Assembly (NCBI GenBank): GCA_964652235.1
Contig: CAZZDK010000010.1
Location: forward strand, 7,649-71,648
Source: CAZZDK01 sp964652235
Lineage (GTDB): Bacteria > Pseudomonadota > Alphaproteobacteria > UBA9219
Direction of reading: 5' to 3'
Length of the DNA stretch: 64,000 nt
Shown: in pieces, positions 34,863 to 42,674 of the stretch
Layout of the letters: each line of letters starts with the position of its first letter
Numbering within the stretch: the first letter of the stretch is position 1
Notes under the pieces: model-generated
What the model saw: only the letters and a program-made list of their open reading frames with translations
Told to the model about the DNA's origin: nothing
Database searches by the model: none
Program-made: the position numbers and the translations under genes

Positions 34863-35390
34863 TTAAGAACGATCGCAAACGAACACGCGAGATTGTCTAT
34901 GGCCGCGGGGTTCGGTGGGGAAAAAGCCCGCGCCGGATAAGGTGCGCCTTTGGTGCGGGGCGTGATTGAAGAGGCGTGTCCCCAAGGAAACGACTTTCTT
35001 CTCCTTGCCTTCCCAATATTCCTTGTAGGTCTCTTCGAGTTTTTTCCAAACCGCGCCCGCGCCCCATTCCGTAACGATGACGTCGGGCAGACGGCGATAG
35101 CTTTTAGTCGTTGGGTGCTTGGGTTTTCTGCCGTCGTGAACGGTGAAGTTCAAGCGGCTTTCGCCGTAAGAAGAACTGCCGTCCCCGCGTACAAACAGGG
35201 AAAGTCCTTCGGAAGGATCGGAAAAAGTTTTCATGAAAAAATTCACGAACAACTTAACGCGCACAGGATCCAAAGGCGTTTTGAAGACGAAGAAAAGGCC
35301 TTCGTTATCTGCGGCCAACGCGATTTGGCTGCAATGCTCGCGCAGGAAGGGATAGAATTCTTCGGAAAAAGCGTCAGAGGGGATCGTCAT
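34863..35390 (-). CDS. Hypothetical protein, paralogue of the next gene
   Basis: I do not recognise this 175-residue protein. It starts MTIPSDAFSEEFYPFLREHC and has an alpha-beta look, then a basic C-terminal tail ending in VFVCDRS. Its residues 14-66 align without gaps of note to the start of the gene just upstream: the pattern L-x-E-x-C-(S/T), N-E/S-G/S-L-F/Y-F and the shared EGLSL at the end of a helix. KKLEETYKEYWEGKEKK may match ALQEDLDAYRRLRP there. The two genes are eleven bases apart on one strand, so an old tandem duplication is likely. Function unknown. Confidence 0.55.
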   Translation of the reverse strand: MTIPSDAFSEEFYPFLREHCSQIALAADNEGLFFVFKTPLDPVRVKLFVNFFMKTFSDPSEGLSLFVRGDGSSSYGESRLNFTVHDGRKPKHPTTKSYRRLPDVIVTEWGAGAVWKKLEETYKEYWEGKEKKVVSLGTRLFNHAPHQRRTLSGAGFFPTEPRGHRQSRVFVCDRS

Positions 35391-35401
35391 GGAGGCTCTC
35401 T

Positions 35402-35908
35402 TTAGGTTCGAGTTAAGGCCAAACGGAAAGACTTTCTGACCGGCGGCTTTCCAAAAAGCGAATCCAAGGATCTGCGCGGCCCTATCAAAGGGCGAAGCCT
35501 TCTGTAGGCGTCAAGGTCTTCCTGTAAGGCGTTCCAGACAAGCCTGGCGGCGGCGGCTTCAGGGGATTCGCGGTTCACCTCGACAAGAGAACCTCGCGGC
35601 GGGACGAGAGGCTGTTTGGGTGGAAAAACTCTCAAACAGACGGTCGTTTCGTCGGGCGCGAGATCGGGCACCCTTTGGTGAACCAGGGAGCCGGGGTCGG
35701 CGGCCACGACGCTCAGCCCGCCGAGGGAAAGGCCTTCTTGCATATTACGATAAGCGGCCATAAGGCTCAGGCCGAATCGGTACGCCTCCTCTCTTGTGAC
35801 GGCGGGGAAGAAATGGAAATAGAGACTGCCGTTGACGGGCATCAAATCAACTTTGGTGCAAAAGCGTTCAATCAGGCGAAGGGCTTCATCTTTGGACAGG
35901 GGGTTCAC
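35402..35908 (-). CDS. Hypothetical protein, paralogue of the downstream gene
   Basis: This 168-residue protein of unknown function begins at a GTG (35908) with AAGGAT about eight bases upstream. It opens MNPLSKDEALRLIERFCTKV, followed by GSLYFHFFPAV, then REEAYRFGLSLMAAYRNMQEGLSL, a helix ending in the EGLSL block shared with its neighbour. The middle is rich in Pro and Val (VCLRVFPPKQPLVPP) and the end is basic (VRKSFRLALTRT). It is the first gene of a two-gene unit convergent with glmM. No signal peptide or membrane segment is visible, so it is probably cytoplasmic. Confidence 0.55.
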   Translation of the reverse strand: MNPLSKDEALRLIERFCTKVDLMPVNGSLYFHFFPAVTREEAYRFGLSLMAAYRNMQEGLSLGGLSVVAADPGSLVHQRVPDLAPDETTVCLRVFPPKQPLVPPRGSLVEVNRESPEAAAARLVWNALQEDLDAYRRLRPLIGPRRSLDSLFGKPPVRKSFRLALTRT

Positions 35909-36086
35909 GGTAAAAATCCTTGTGTAACAAAGGTTTGTTTTTATATCGGAATGATGGAGACTTGTAGCGCAAATCGTCTAAAATAGTAAATACTTTCAAC
36001 CCATCCCTAACCTTTTTGCCGTATAGTTAAGGCATATTCGAGAAAGCGGGATTTTGAAGAAATCTGTTTATTTTCAGGAGGTTGTT

Positions 36087-36242
36087 ATGGGCGTGTCCCG
36101 ACATGAATTCGTTTTGGGGTTTGATAGTTTAAGCCGCGTTCCGGCTTTCAAGCCCTCGGAACCCACCGGCCAGGAGGGCGCACGTCGCCCTGATCACGAA
36201 CAAAAGCCGCGTCGGAAAGGGCCTTCGCCCGCGCCCAAATAG
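36087..36242 (+). CDS. Small protein, 51 residues, unknown
   Basis: The reading frame starts MGVSRHEFVLGFDSL and ends in a basic, proline-rich tail (EQKPRRKGPSPAPK). It has a near-perfect ribosome site CAGGAGG six bases before ATG 36087 and a strong intrinsic terminator 25 bases after the stop, so it looks like a stand-alone expressed gene. A longer frame from 36054 exists but lacks such a site. I recognise no family. The hydrophobic start (FVLGFDSL) and charged tail could suit a small adaptor or nucleic acid binding peptide, but this is only a guess. Confidence 0.55.
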   Translation: MGVSRHEFVLGFDSLSRVPAFKPSEPTGQEGARRPDHEQKPRRKGPSPAPK

Positions 36243-36266
36243 TTCTTTCTTCGCTCCTTCCTAGAC

Positions 36267-36301
36267 CGCCGCCGCGCCGGAAACGCGGCGGCGTTTTTTT
36301 T
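36267..36301 (+). terminator. Strong intrinsic terminator
   Basis: CGCCGCCGCG (36267-36276) pairs perfectly with CGCGGCGGCG (36284-36293) around a seven-base loop, followed by eight Ts. It ends the small gene at 36087-36242 and insulates ruvC, whose start is 34 bases on. Confidence 0.88.
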
Positions 36302-36334
36302 GCCCCGAATGGGCTTTAGCCCTATCTTGGACGC

Positions 36335-36823
36335 ATGAAGGTGATTCGCTGCATTTTGGGCCTCGACCCCGGTTTGCGCCATACGGGATGGGGGGTTATC
36401 CGTCAGGAAGATAACCGCCTCTCGTTCGTGGCGGCGGGGCGCGTGAACCCGGACGCTTCCTTGCCGATGGCCAAGCGGTTGCGCGTTCTGGCGGGCGAGC
36501 TTGAAAAGATTATCGCCCTGCACGGACCGGACGAGGCGGCGATTGAAGAAACTTTCGTGAACAAAAACGCGGCTTCGGCCTTGAAGCTAGGTCAAGCGCG
36601 CGGCGTGGCGTTGCTCGCGCCCGCGCTGGCCGGGCTGGAAGTAACCGAATATTCGGCAAACAAAATCAAGCAAACCGTGACAGGTTACGGGCACGCCGAC
36701 AAAAACCAGATCCAGGCCATGATGAAGATTTTGCTCCCCGGCGCGGGCAAGCTCGCTGCCGACGCCGCTGACGCTTTGGCCGTGGCGGTCTGTCATGCGC
36801 ATCATCCGAGAGGGCGGGCATGA
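36335..36823 (+). CDS. ruvC: Holliday junction resolvase RuvC
   Basis: RuvC cuts Holliday junctions symmetrically, guided by RuvAB, in recombination repair. The 162-residue protein has the RNase H-like GLDPGLRHTGWGVI with the first catalytic Asp (Asp11), AAIEETFVNKNAASALKLGQARG with the Glu, and the C-terminal DAADALAVAVCHAH with the remaining acids. The ruvC-ruvA-ruvB order and four-base overlaps show one operon. The start ATG 36335 has little Shine-Dalgarno sequence ahead (GGACGC). Confidence 0.96.
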   Translation: MKVIRCILGLDPGLRHTGWGVIRQEDNRLSFVAAGRVNPDASLPMAKRLRVLAGELEKIIALHGPDEAAIEETFVNKNAASALKLGQARGVALLAPALAGLEVTEYSANKIKQTVTGYGHADKNQIQAMMKILLPGAGKLAADAADALAVAVCHAHHPRGRA

Positions 36824-37446
36824 TCGGCAAACTCACGGGCGTGATTGACAGCGTTTCGGGCAGCCAGATGATTTTGGATGTGCAGGGCGTAGGGTACCTC
36901 GTCTCCTGTTCGGCCCATACCTTGCGGCTTGCGGGTTCCCCCGGCGCGGCGGTTTCCCTTTGGATCGAAACGCAGGTGCGCGAGGACGCCATCGCGCTCG
37001 TCGGTTTTGTAGAAGAAGCCGAACGCGACGCCTTCCGGCTTTTAACGACGGTGCAGGGCGTCGGCACCAAAGCGGCGCTGGCGATTTTGAGCATCCTTTC
37101 GCCCGAACGGCTTGCCCAGGCCGTCGCTTCGCAGGATAAGGCCGCGCTTACCGCCGCCGACGGCGTAGGGCCGAAGCTGGGCCTTCGCATCGTGACGGAA
37201 CTTAAGGATAAAGTGGCGCACGTTCTTTCGCCTTTTCCGGCAGCGATCAAAGGCAGCAGCGCGATTTTACCCGGCGGCGGGATCATGGACGATGCGCTTT
37301 CGGTGCTTTCGCATCTGGGGTATCGACGGATGGAATCCTTTGCGGCTTTATCCGCCGCCAGCGCGAAGCTCGGCGAGAAAGCGAAACTTGACGATCTGAT
37401 CCGCGCGGCTTTGGCAGAGTTAAGTCGAAAGGAAGGCCCCCTATGA
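36820..37446 (+). CDS. ruvA: Holliday junction DNA helicase subunit RuvA
   Basis: RuvA forms the tetramer that holds the four-way junction and loads RuvB. The 208-residue protein starts MIGKLTGVIDSVSGSQMILD, an OB-fold domain I, then has the helix-hairpin-helix domain II (TVQGVGTKAALAILSILSP and AADGVGPKLGLRIVTELK) and a C-terminal domain III (DDALSVLSHLGYRR) that contacts RuvB. Start and stop overlap ruvC and ruvB by four bases each, so translation is coupled. Confidence 0.97.
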   Translation: MIGKLTGVIDSVSGSQMILDVQGVGYLVSCSAHTLRLAGSPGAAVSLWIETQVREDAIALVGFVEEAERDAFRLLTTVQGVGTKAALAILSILSPERLAQAVASQDKAALTAADGVGPKLGLRIVTELKDKVAHVLSPFPAAIKGSSAILPGGGIMDDALSVLSHLGYRRMESFAALSAASAKLGEKAKLDDLIRAALAELSRKEGPL

Positions 37447-38495
37447 CGACAGCGCCGGACCGCCTCGTTTCGATGACCCCCCTCGCGGCCGAAACGCCGG
37501 ACGTGGCGTTGCGGCCCGAACGTCTTGTCGATTTCGTAGGACAAGACGTTTTGCGTGAGAATCTCAAGGTTTTCATCGAAGCCGCGAAAAAACGGAAACA
37601 AGCGCTCGATCATGTTTTGTTCTTCGGTCCGCCGGGACTCGGCAAGACGACGCTTGCGCAAATCGTAGCCAAGGAACTTGGCGTCGGCTTTCGCGGCACC
37701 TCCGGCCCTGTGATCGCGCGGGCGGGCGATCTGGCGGCGCTTTTAACCAACCTCCAGCCGCACGACGTTTTGTTCATCGACGAGATTCATCGGCTTAGCC
37801 CGGCGGTGGAAGAGATTCTTTATCCCGCGATGGAGGATTTTCAGCTCGATCTCGTCATCGGCGAAGGCCCCGCCGCGCGGTCGGTAAAAATCGACTTGCC
37901 GCCTTTCACGCTTATCGGGGCGACGACGCGTAGCGGCCTTATTACCCGGCCTTTGCGGGAAAGGTTCGGGATTCCCCTGCGGCTCAGCTTTTATGCTCCT
38001 GAAGAGCTGGCTCGGATCGCGCGAGCATCGGCCGGAAAATTGGGCCTTAAAATGACCGAAGACGGCGCGATGGAGATCGCCCGCCGTGCGCGCGGAACCC
38101 CTCGCGTGGCCGGTCGGCTTTTGCGGCGCGTGCGCGATTTTGCCGCCGTGGACGGACAGGCCGTCATCGACGCGAAAGAGGCGGATAAAGCGTTGACAAA
38201 ACTGGAAGTCGATAAGCTCGGTTTCGACGCCATGGACCGCCGTTATCTTGCCATGATTGCCGACCATTATGCGGGCGGTCCCGTGGGCGTGGAAACGCTG
38301 GCGGCGGCTCTGTCCGAGCAACGCGACGTTTTGGAAGAAGTTGTCGAGCCGTTTCTGATCCAACAGGGGCTTTTGCAGCGGACGCCCAGGGGCCGCGTTT
38401 TGACGGACACAGGCTATCGCCATCTGGGGCGCGCCGCGCCGCCGGGGCGGCAAATGGAGCTGCTGCAAACGGAAAATGGAAACGAGGATGGGTGA
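37443..38495 (+). CDS. ruvB: Holliday junction branch migration ATPase RuvB
   Basis: RuvB is the hexameric AAA+ motor that drives branch migration. The 350-residue protein has RPERLVDFVGQ, the Walker A motif GPPGLGKT (62-69), the Walker B FIDEIHRL, IGATTRSGLI (sensor 1), the arginine-finger region PLRERFG, and the C-terminal winged-helix domain with DRRYLAMIADHYAGGPVG and QQGLLQRTPRGRVLT. Its last 20 bases overlap the start of ybgC. Confidence 0.98.
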   Translation: MTTAPDRLVSMTPLAAETPDVALRPERLVDFVGQDVLRENLKVFIEAAKKRKQALDHVLFFGPPGLGKTTLAQIVAKELGVGFRGTSGPVIARAGDLAALLTNLQPHDVLFIDEIHRLSPAVEEILYPAMEDFQLDLVIGEGPAARSVKIDLPPFTLIGATTRSGLITRPLRERFGIPLRLSFYAPEELARIARASAGKLGLKMTEDGAMEIARRARGTPRVAGRLLRRVRDFAAVDGQAVIDAKEADKALTKLEVDKLGFDAMDRRYLAMIADHYAGGPVGVETLAAALSEQRDVLEEVVEPFLIQQGLLQRTPRGRVLTDTGYRHLGRAAPPGRQMELLQTENGNEDG

Positions 38496-38916
38496 CACGT
38501 CTTTTCCGCCGCTTAGACTGCGGGTCTATTACGAAGACACAGATGCGGGGGGCGTGGTCTATTACGCGAACTATCTGCGTTTTGCCGAACGCGCGCGGAC
38601 CGAGTGGCTTCGGGCGGCGCTTGGGCGGACGACAGAGATGTGGGGCGAAGCCGATCCTCTTTTCGTCGTGCGGCACTTGGAAGCCGATTATTTGGCCCCG
38701 GCTCGGCTGGATGATTGCCTGAGTGTAACGGTCGAGGCGATCCAAATCGGCGGCGCGAGTTTGCGGATGGAGCAAAAGATCTTACGGGGAGAGACGCTTT
38801 TGGTGGCGCTGAAGGTCGCCCTGGTCGCCGTGGGACGCGACGGAAAAGTCTTGCGCATTCCGCTTGAATGGCGGCAAACATTGTCGGGTTTTTTGAACAA
38901 AGGAGCTTTGTCTTAA
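38476..38916 (+). CDS. ybgC: Tol-Pal associated acyl-CoA thioesterase YbgC
   Basis: YbgC is a hotdog-fold acyl-CoA thioesterase usually encoded at the head of the tol-pal cluster. The 146-residue protein has RVYYEDTDAGGVVYYANYLR, the family signature with the catalytic Asp, then FAERARTEWLR and the later LRMEQKI strand. The start is ATG 38476 inside ruvB; ATG 38488 is a second option but GAGG lies too close to it. It is followed one base later by tolQ. Its exact in vivo substrate is not known from sequence. Confidence 0.93.
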   Translation: METRMGDTSFPPLRLRVYYEDTDAGGVVYYANYLRFAERARTEWLRAALGRTTEMWGEADPLFVVRHLEADYLAPARLDDCLSVTVEAIQIGGASLRMEQKILRGETLLVALKVALVAVGRDGKVLRIPLEWRQTLSGFLNKGALS

Positions 38917-38917
38917 C

Positions 38918-39643
38918 ATGGAACCTCAAGTCGTTGACGCGGTAAAACTGGCCGGCTCGGTGGCGCCGGTCGATATGTCTTTGTTCGGCCTGTTCGGCCA
39001 TGCGGATCTGGTGGGCAAGAGCGTGATGATCGGGCTCTTGCTCATTTCGGTTTTCACCTGGGCGCTCATTTTCGACAAAGCGACGAAGATTTTGCGATTG
39101 AAAGAGCGCGCCCTGTTTTTCGAGGAGCGCTTCTGGTCGGTCGGCTCGCTTGACTTGCTCTACGATAAGATTAAGCGTCCCGGTGATCCCATGCAGGCGG
39201 TTTTCGTCGCGGGCATGAAGGAATGGCGCAGCGCAAGCGAAAAAGGCCTGCTCGCCACCCCGCAGGGGCGCTCCAGCATCATGGGGCGCATCGACCGCGT
39301 GCTGCAGGTCACCATCGGGCGCGAGATGGCGTCGATCGAGACCTGGATGACGTTTCTGGCCTCGGTCAGTTCCGTCGCGCCGTTTATCGGCCTGTTCGGA
39401 ACGGTCTGGGGGATCATGCACAGCTTCATCGGCATCGCGCAGGCTCAAAACACTTCGCTTACCGTTGTCGCGCCCGGCATCGCCGAGGCGCTGCTCGCCA
39501 CCGCCATAGGCCTGGTGACGGCCATTCCGGCCACGGCGGCCTACAACAAGTTTTCGACAGAAATAGGCCGTTACGGCGCGCGGCTTGAGAACTTCGCCAA
39601 CGATTTCATCGCGACGCTTTCGCGCAATATGGAAGAACGCTGA
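38918..39643 (+). CDS. tolQ: Tol-Pal system proton channel subunit TolQ
   Basis: TolQ, an ExbB/MotA-type inner membrane protein, forms a proton-driven stator with TolR that powers outer membrane constriction at division. The 241-residue protein has three membrane segments: SVMIGLLLISVFTWALIF near residue 30, then LASVSSVAPFIGLFGTVWGI near 150 and VAPGIAEALLATAIGLVTAI near 185, the last two with the conserved small and polar residues of the channel. AAAGGAG precedes the ATG, and tolR starts one base after its stop. Confidence 0.96.
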   Translation: MEPQVVDAVKLAGSVAPVDMSLFGLFGHADLVGKSVMIGLLLISVFTWALIFDKATKILRLKERALFFEERFWSVGSLDLLYDKIKRPGDPMQAVFVAGMKEWRSASEKGLLATPQGRSSIMGRIDRVLQVTIGREMASIETWMTFLASVSSVAPFIGLFGTVWGIMHSFIGIAQAQNTSLTVVAPGIAEALLATAIGLVTAIPATAAYNKFSTEIGRYGARLENFANDFIATLSRNMEER

Positions 39644-39644
39644 G

Positions 39645-40100
39645 ATGGGGGGCTCTCTTATGCCGTCGGGGGGAGGAGGGCGGCGCGGTCGTCGCGGCGC
39701 TTACCGTCCCATGGCCGATATCAACGTCACGCCGCTTGTGGACGTGATGTTGGTTCTTCTCGTCGTGTTCATGATCACCGCGCCTTTGCTTACGGTCGCT
39801 GTTCCCATTGACTTGCCGAAGGCGCAGGCGCAGTCCGTCAAGCAGGACAAGGAGCCGCTCGTCATCTCCGTCGACGTGAAGGGCAACGTCTATTTGCAGG
39901 AATCGAAGTCCGAGCTGGATTCCCTGGTCGCGAAACTCAAGGCCGTGACGGGATCGAATCCGGATGCGCGGATTTTCGTGCGCGGCGACAAGGGCGTGCC
40001 CTACGGAAGGATCATGGAGGTGATGGGCACGATCAATGCGGCGGGCTTTACGAAAGTGGCGCTTGTCGCGGAACTGCCGCAGCCGAAGAAGGGCAGATGA
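39645..40100 (+). CDS. tolR: Tol-Pal system protein TolR
   Basis: TolR is the ExbD-like partner of TolQ. The 151-residue protein has a cytosolic glycine- and arginine-rich N-terminus, then MADINVTPLVDVMLVLLVVF with the essential membrane Asp (V-D-V), and a periplasmic domain ending in TKVALVAELP. ATG 39645 starts two bases after tolQ; an in-frame ATG at 39660 after a G-run is also possible. Order and spacing place it firmly in the tol operon. Confidence 0.95.
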   Translation: MGGSLMPSGGGGRRGRRGAYRPMADINVTPLVDVMLVLLVVFMITAPLLTVAVPIDLPKAQAQSVKQDKEPLVISVDVKGNVYLQESKSELDSLVAKLKAVTGSNPDARIFVRGDKGVPYGRIMEVMGTINAAGFTKVALVAELPQPKKGR

Positions 40101-40121
40101 GATAAGGCAAAGTTTCAAAAG

Positions 40122-40994
40122 ATGATCCACCGGGAAGAAAACCTCAAAGGCAGCCTGATCGCATCGACGGCTCTCCACGTCGGCGCGTTGCTTTTGATGT
40201 ATTTCGGCTTGCCCATCTTTTCGAAACCCTTGCCCGTTCTGCCTTGGCGGCCTGTGCCGGTGGATATCGTGGAGATCGGCGCGATCACCAACACGCGCAT
40301 TAAAGGCGAAGAGGACGAGGCGCCGACCGCCAGGACCGCGCCCGAACAAAAGCCGCAACCGGTTCCCGAGGAGAAAAAGCCCGAGGAACCGAAACCGCCC
40401 GCCCCTCCGGCCAAACCCGCCGCCCCTGATAAACCCTCGCCGGTCGAGGACGATGCCGTTCTGCCCGCGCCAACGCCGAAAAACAAACCCAAACCTCCCA
40501 AGGTCGAGCCGAAGCCGGAGCCAAAACCGGCGGAACCCGATCCCCTGGCCAGCGTTCTTAAAAACGTCGCCAAGCTTAAGCCGACGGCGCCGCCCGTTCC
40601 CGACGCGCGGCCCGACGAAAAGAGCAATCCCGGCGAATCCAAGATGGGGTCTTCAAAGGGCTTCGGCCCCGCTTTGTCGGACCGACTGACCATCAGCCAG
40701 GAAGACGCGCTGCGCCGCCAGATGATGCAATGCTGGAATATGCCGGTGGGCGCACGCAATCCGGAAGAATTGATCGTTGAGGTCTTGATCGAAATGAACG
40801 AGGATCGTACGGTGCGGACGGCGCAGGTCGTGGACCAAAAACGGATGGCGTCCGATCCTTACTTCCGCGCGGCGGCGGAAGCGGCCCTTCGGGCCTTGCG
40901 CCATCCGAAATGCACGCCGCTGGAGTTGCCGCCCGATCAGTACGAACAATGGAAGACGATTCGCTTCAACTTCGACCCACGGGATATGCTATGA
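40122..40994 (+). CDS. tolA: TolA-like cell envelope integrity protein
   Basis: TolA spans the periplasm and links TolQR to TolB/Pal. The 290-residue protein has one N-terminal membrane anchor (about 11-33, SLIASTALHVGALLLMYFGL), a linker of about 140 residues rich in Pro, Lys, Glu and Ala (PEEKKPEEPKPPAPPAKPAA), and a C-terminal TolA/TonB-like domain (about 190-285, with RRQMMQCWNMPVGA, VEVLIEMNEDRTVR and ALRALRHPKCTPL). The linker is proline-rich rather than the long alanine/lysine helix of E. coli TolA. Stop overlaps the tolB start. Confidence 0.9.
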   Translation: MIHREENLKGSLIASTALHVGALLLMYFGLPIFSKPLPVLPWRPVPVDIVEIGAITNTRIKGEEDEAPTARTAPEQKPQPVPEEKKPEEPKPPAPPAKPAAPDKPSPVEDDAVLPAPTPKNKPKPPKVEPKPEPKPAEPDPLASVLKNVAKLKPTAPPVPDARPDEKSNPGESKMGSSKGFGPALSDRLTISQEDALRRQMMQCWNMPVGARNPEELIVEVLIEMNEDRTVRTAQVVDQKRMASDPYFRAAAEAALRALRHPKCTPLELPPDQYEQWKTIRFNFDPRDML

Positions 40995-42352
40995 AACAGA
41001 TGTCAGATATCGGATGTCAGATGTCAAAAAAAGGAATATCGGCTTTCCTTTGCCTTCTGATTTCCGTTTTGTGCCTTTCCTTTCCTGCTCGCGCCGAAGT
41101 CCGCATCGACATTACGCGCGGCGTGGTGGAGCCGATCCCCGTCGCCATCCCGGCCTTTTACGGCTCGGGCGGAACGGAAGCCCAGGTCGGGCGCGACATC
41201 GCCAAAGTCGTCGGGCAGGACCTCGTGCGGTCGGGCCTTTTCTCGCTCGTGGACCGGGGCGCCTTCATCCAGGACATGGATTCTCTGCTTGTCGCGCCGC
41301 GTTTCGCCGATTGGCGGGTTTTGAACGCGCAGGCGCTTGTCGTAGGGAGGATTGAGGCTCAGCCCGACGGAAGGCTGAAGGTCGAGTTCCGCCTGTGGGA
41401 CGTGTTCGGCGAACAGCAAATGACGGGTCTGGCCTATTTCACGATCCCCAACAATTGGCGGCGCGTGGCGCATATCATTGCCGACGCCATTTATAAACGG
41501 ATCACGGGCGAGGACGGCTATTTCGACACGCGCATCGTCTATGTGGCCGAAAGCGGTCCCGCCACCGCCCGCGTCAAGCGTCTGGCCATCATGGATCAGG
41601 ACGGCGAAAACCACCGCATTTTGAGCGACGGGCGGGCCTTGGTCCTGACACCCCGCTTTTCGCCGACCATGCAGGAAATCACCTACATGGCTTATTACAA
41701 CAACCGGCCAAGGGTCTATTTATTCAACATCGATTCGGGGCGGCAGGAAGTCCTGGGCGATTTCGAAAACATGACCTTTGCGCCGCGTTTCGCCCCCGAC
41801 GGGAACAAGGTCGTCTTTTCCCTTTCCAAGAACGGCAATTCCGACATTTACACGATGGATTTGCGTTCGCGCCGGGTGAAACAGATCACCAACCACCCCT
41901 CCATCAACACGGCACCCAGCTACGCCCCGGACGGCAAGAGGATCACGTTCGAATCGGACCGCGGCGGCTCGCAGCAGATTTACGTCATGGATGCCGACGG
42001 TGGGGACGTGAAGCGCATCAGCTTCGGCGACGGGCGTTACGCCACGCCGGTCTGGTCGCCGCGCGGCGACTTGATCGCCTTTACCAAGCAGCAGGGCGGA
42101 CGCTTTTACATCGGTGTCATGCGACCGGATGGGTCGGGCGAGAGGCTTTTGACCGAGTCCTATCACGTCGAAGGGCCGACCTGGGCGCCGAATGGCCGCG
42201 TTCTCATGTATTTCAAGGATCTCCCGACCGGCGTCGGCGGGAAGGCCAGGCGCGCGCGGCTTTATAGCATCGACCTGACGGGCTATAACGAACGCGAGAT
42301 GGCAACGCCGATGGATGCTTCTGATCCGGCGTGGTCGCCCTTGATCCCTTGA
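40991..42352 (+). CDS. tolB: Tol-Pal system beta-propeller protein TolB
   Basis: TolB is the periplasmic beta-propeller that binds Pal and is pulled by TolA. The 453-residue frame has a signal peptide (ISAFLCLLISVLCLSFPARA, cut before EVRI), an N-terminal alpha/beta domain (RIDITRGVVEPIPVAIPAFYG), and the WD40-like PD repeats such as PRFSPTMQEITYMAY, PRFAPDGNKVVFSLSKNG, PSYAPDGKRITFESDRGG and PVWSPRGDLIAFTKQ. ATG 40991 overlaps the tolA stop; ATG 41021 would give a cleaner signal peptide (MSKKGIS...). The ten extra residues come from a small direct repeat of GATGTCAGAT. Confidence 0.95.
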   Translation: MKQMSDIGCQMSKKGISAFLCLLISVLCLSFPARAEVRIDITRGVVEPIPVAIPAFYGSGGTEAQVGRDIAKVVGQDLVRSGLFSLVDRGAFIQDMDSLLVAPRFADWRVLNAQALVVGRIEAQPDGRLKVEFRLWDVFGEQQMTGLAYFTIPNNWRRVAHIIADAIYKRITGEDGYFDTRIVYVAESGPATARVKRLAIMDQDGENHRILSDGRALVLTPRFSPTMQEITYMAYYNNRPRVYLFNIDSGRQEVLGDFENMTFAPRFAPDGNKVVFSLSKNGNSDIYTMDLRSRRVKQITNHPSINTAPSYAPDGKRITFESDRGGSQQIYVMDADGGDVKRISFGDGRYATPVWSPRGDLIAFTKQQGGRFYIGVMRPDGSGERLLTESYHVEGPTWAPNGRVLMYFKDLPTGVGGKARRARLYSIDLTGYNEREMATPMDASDPAWSPLIP

Positions 42353-42674
42353 GAATCGGACGGGCGTCTCTTTTGTGCCTTACTTGATATCCAATTAAGG
42401 CGAAACGGCCTTAATCTGTTGCAGGAGCGACACGTATCCGTTGCCTTCTCCTCACGCTTGAAGATTCCCGGAATCGCCCCTTGATTCAAAAAGGTTCAAG
42501 CGTTAATTTAATTCCGGTTTCGCTTTCCGGCTTGCTCTTTTGGAAGGGAGGGCCGGGGGCGGGTTTCCTTTAACAAAGCTTGTTTTTCCTTGAAAACAAG
42601 CATCTCGGCTAAGGCTGAGGACGCGCTTAAGCGGGTCCGGCCGGATCCGCCAGAGGTTCACAAAGGGGGATAAA
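42353..42674 (+). promoter_or_regulatory. Hairpin-rich tolB-pal intergenic region
   Basis: This 322-base gap has no convincing gene. It holds at least three stem-loops: TTAAGGC/GCCTTAA (42395-42414), a nine-base stem GCTTGTTTT/AAAACAAGC (42578-42601), and a near-perfect palindrome GCGGGTCCGG/CCGGATCCGC (42631-42650). The last two lie in what would be the pal leader. AAAGGGGG lies just ahead of the pal ATG. Confidence 0.5.

Noticed and set aside
41014..41355. 113-residue plus-strand frame inside tolB
   Set aside because: A +1-shifted shadow of tolB with no features of its own.
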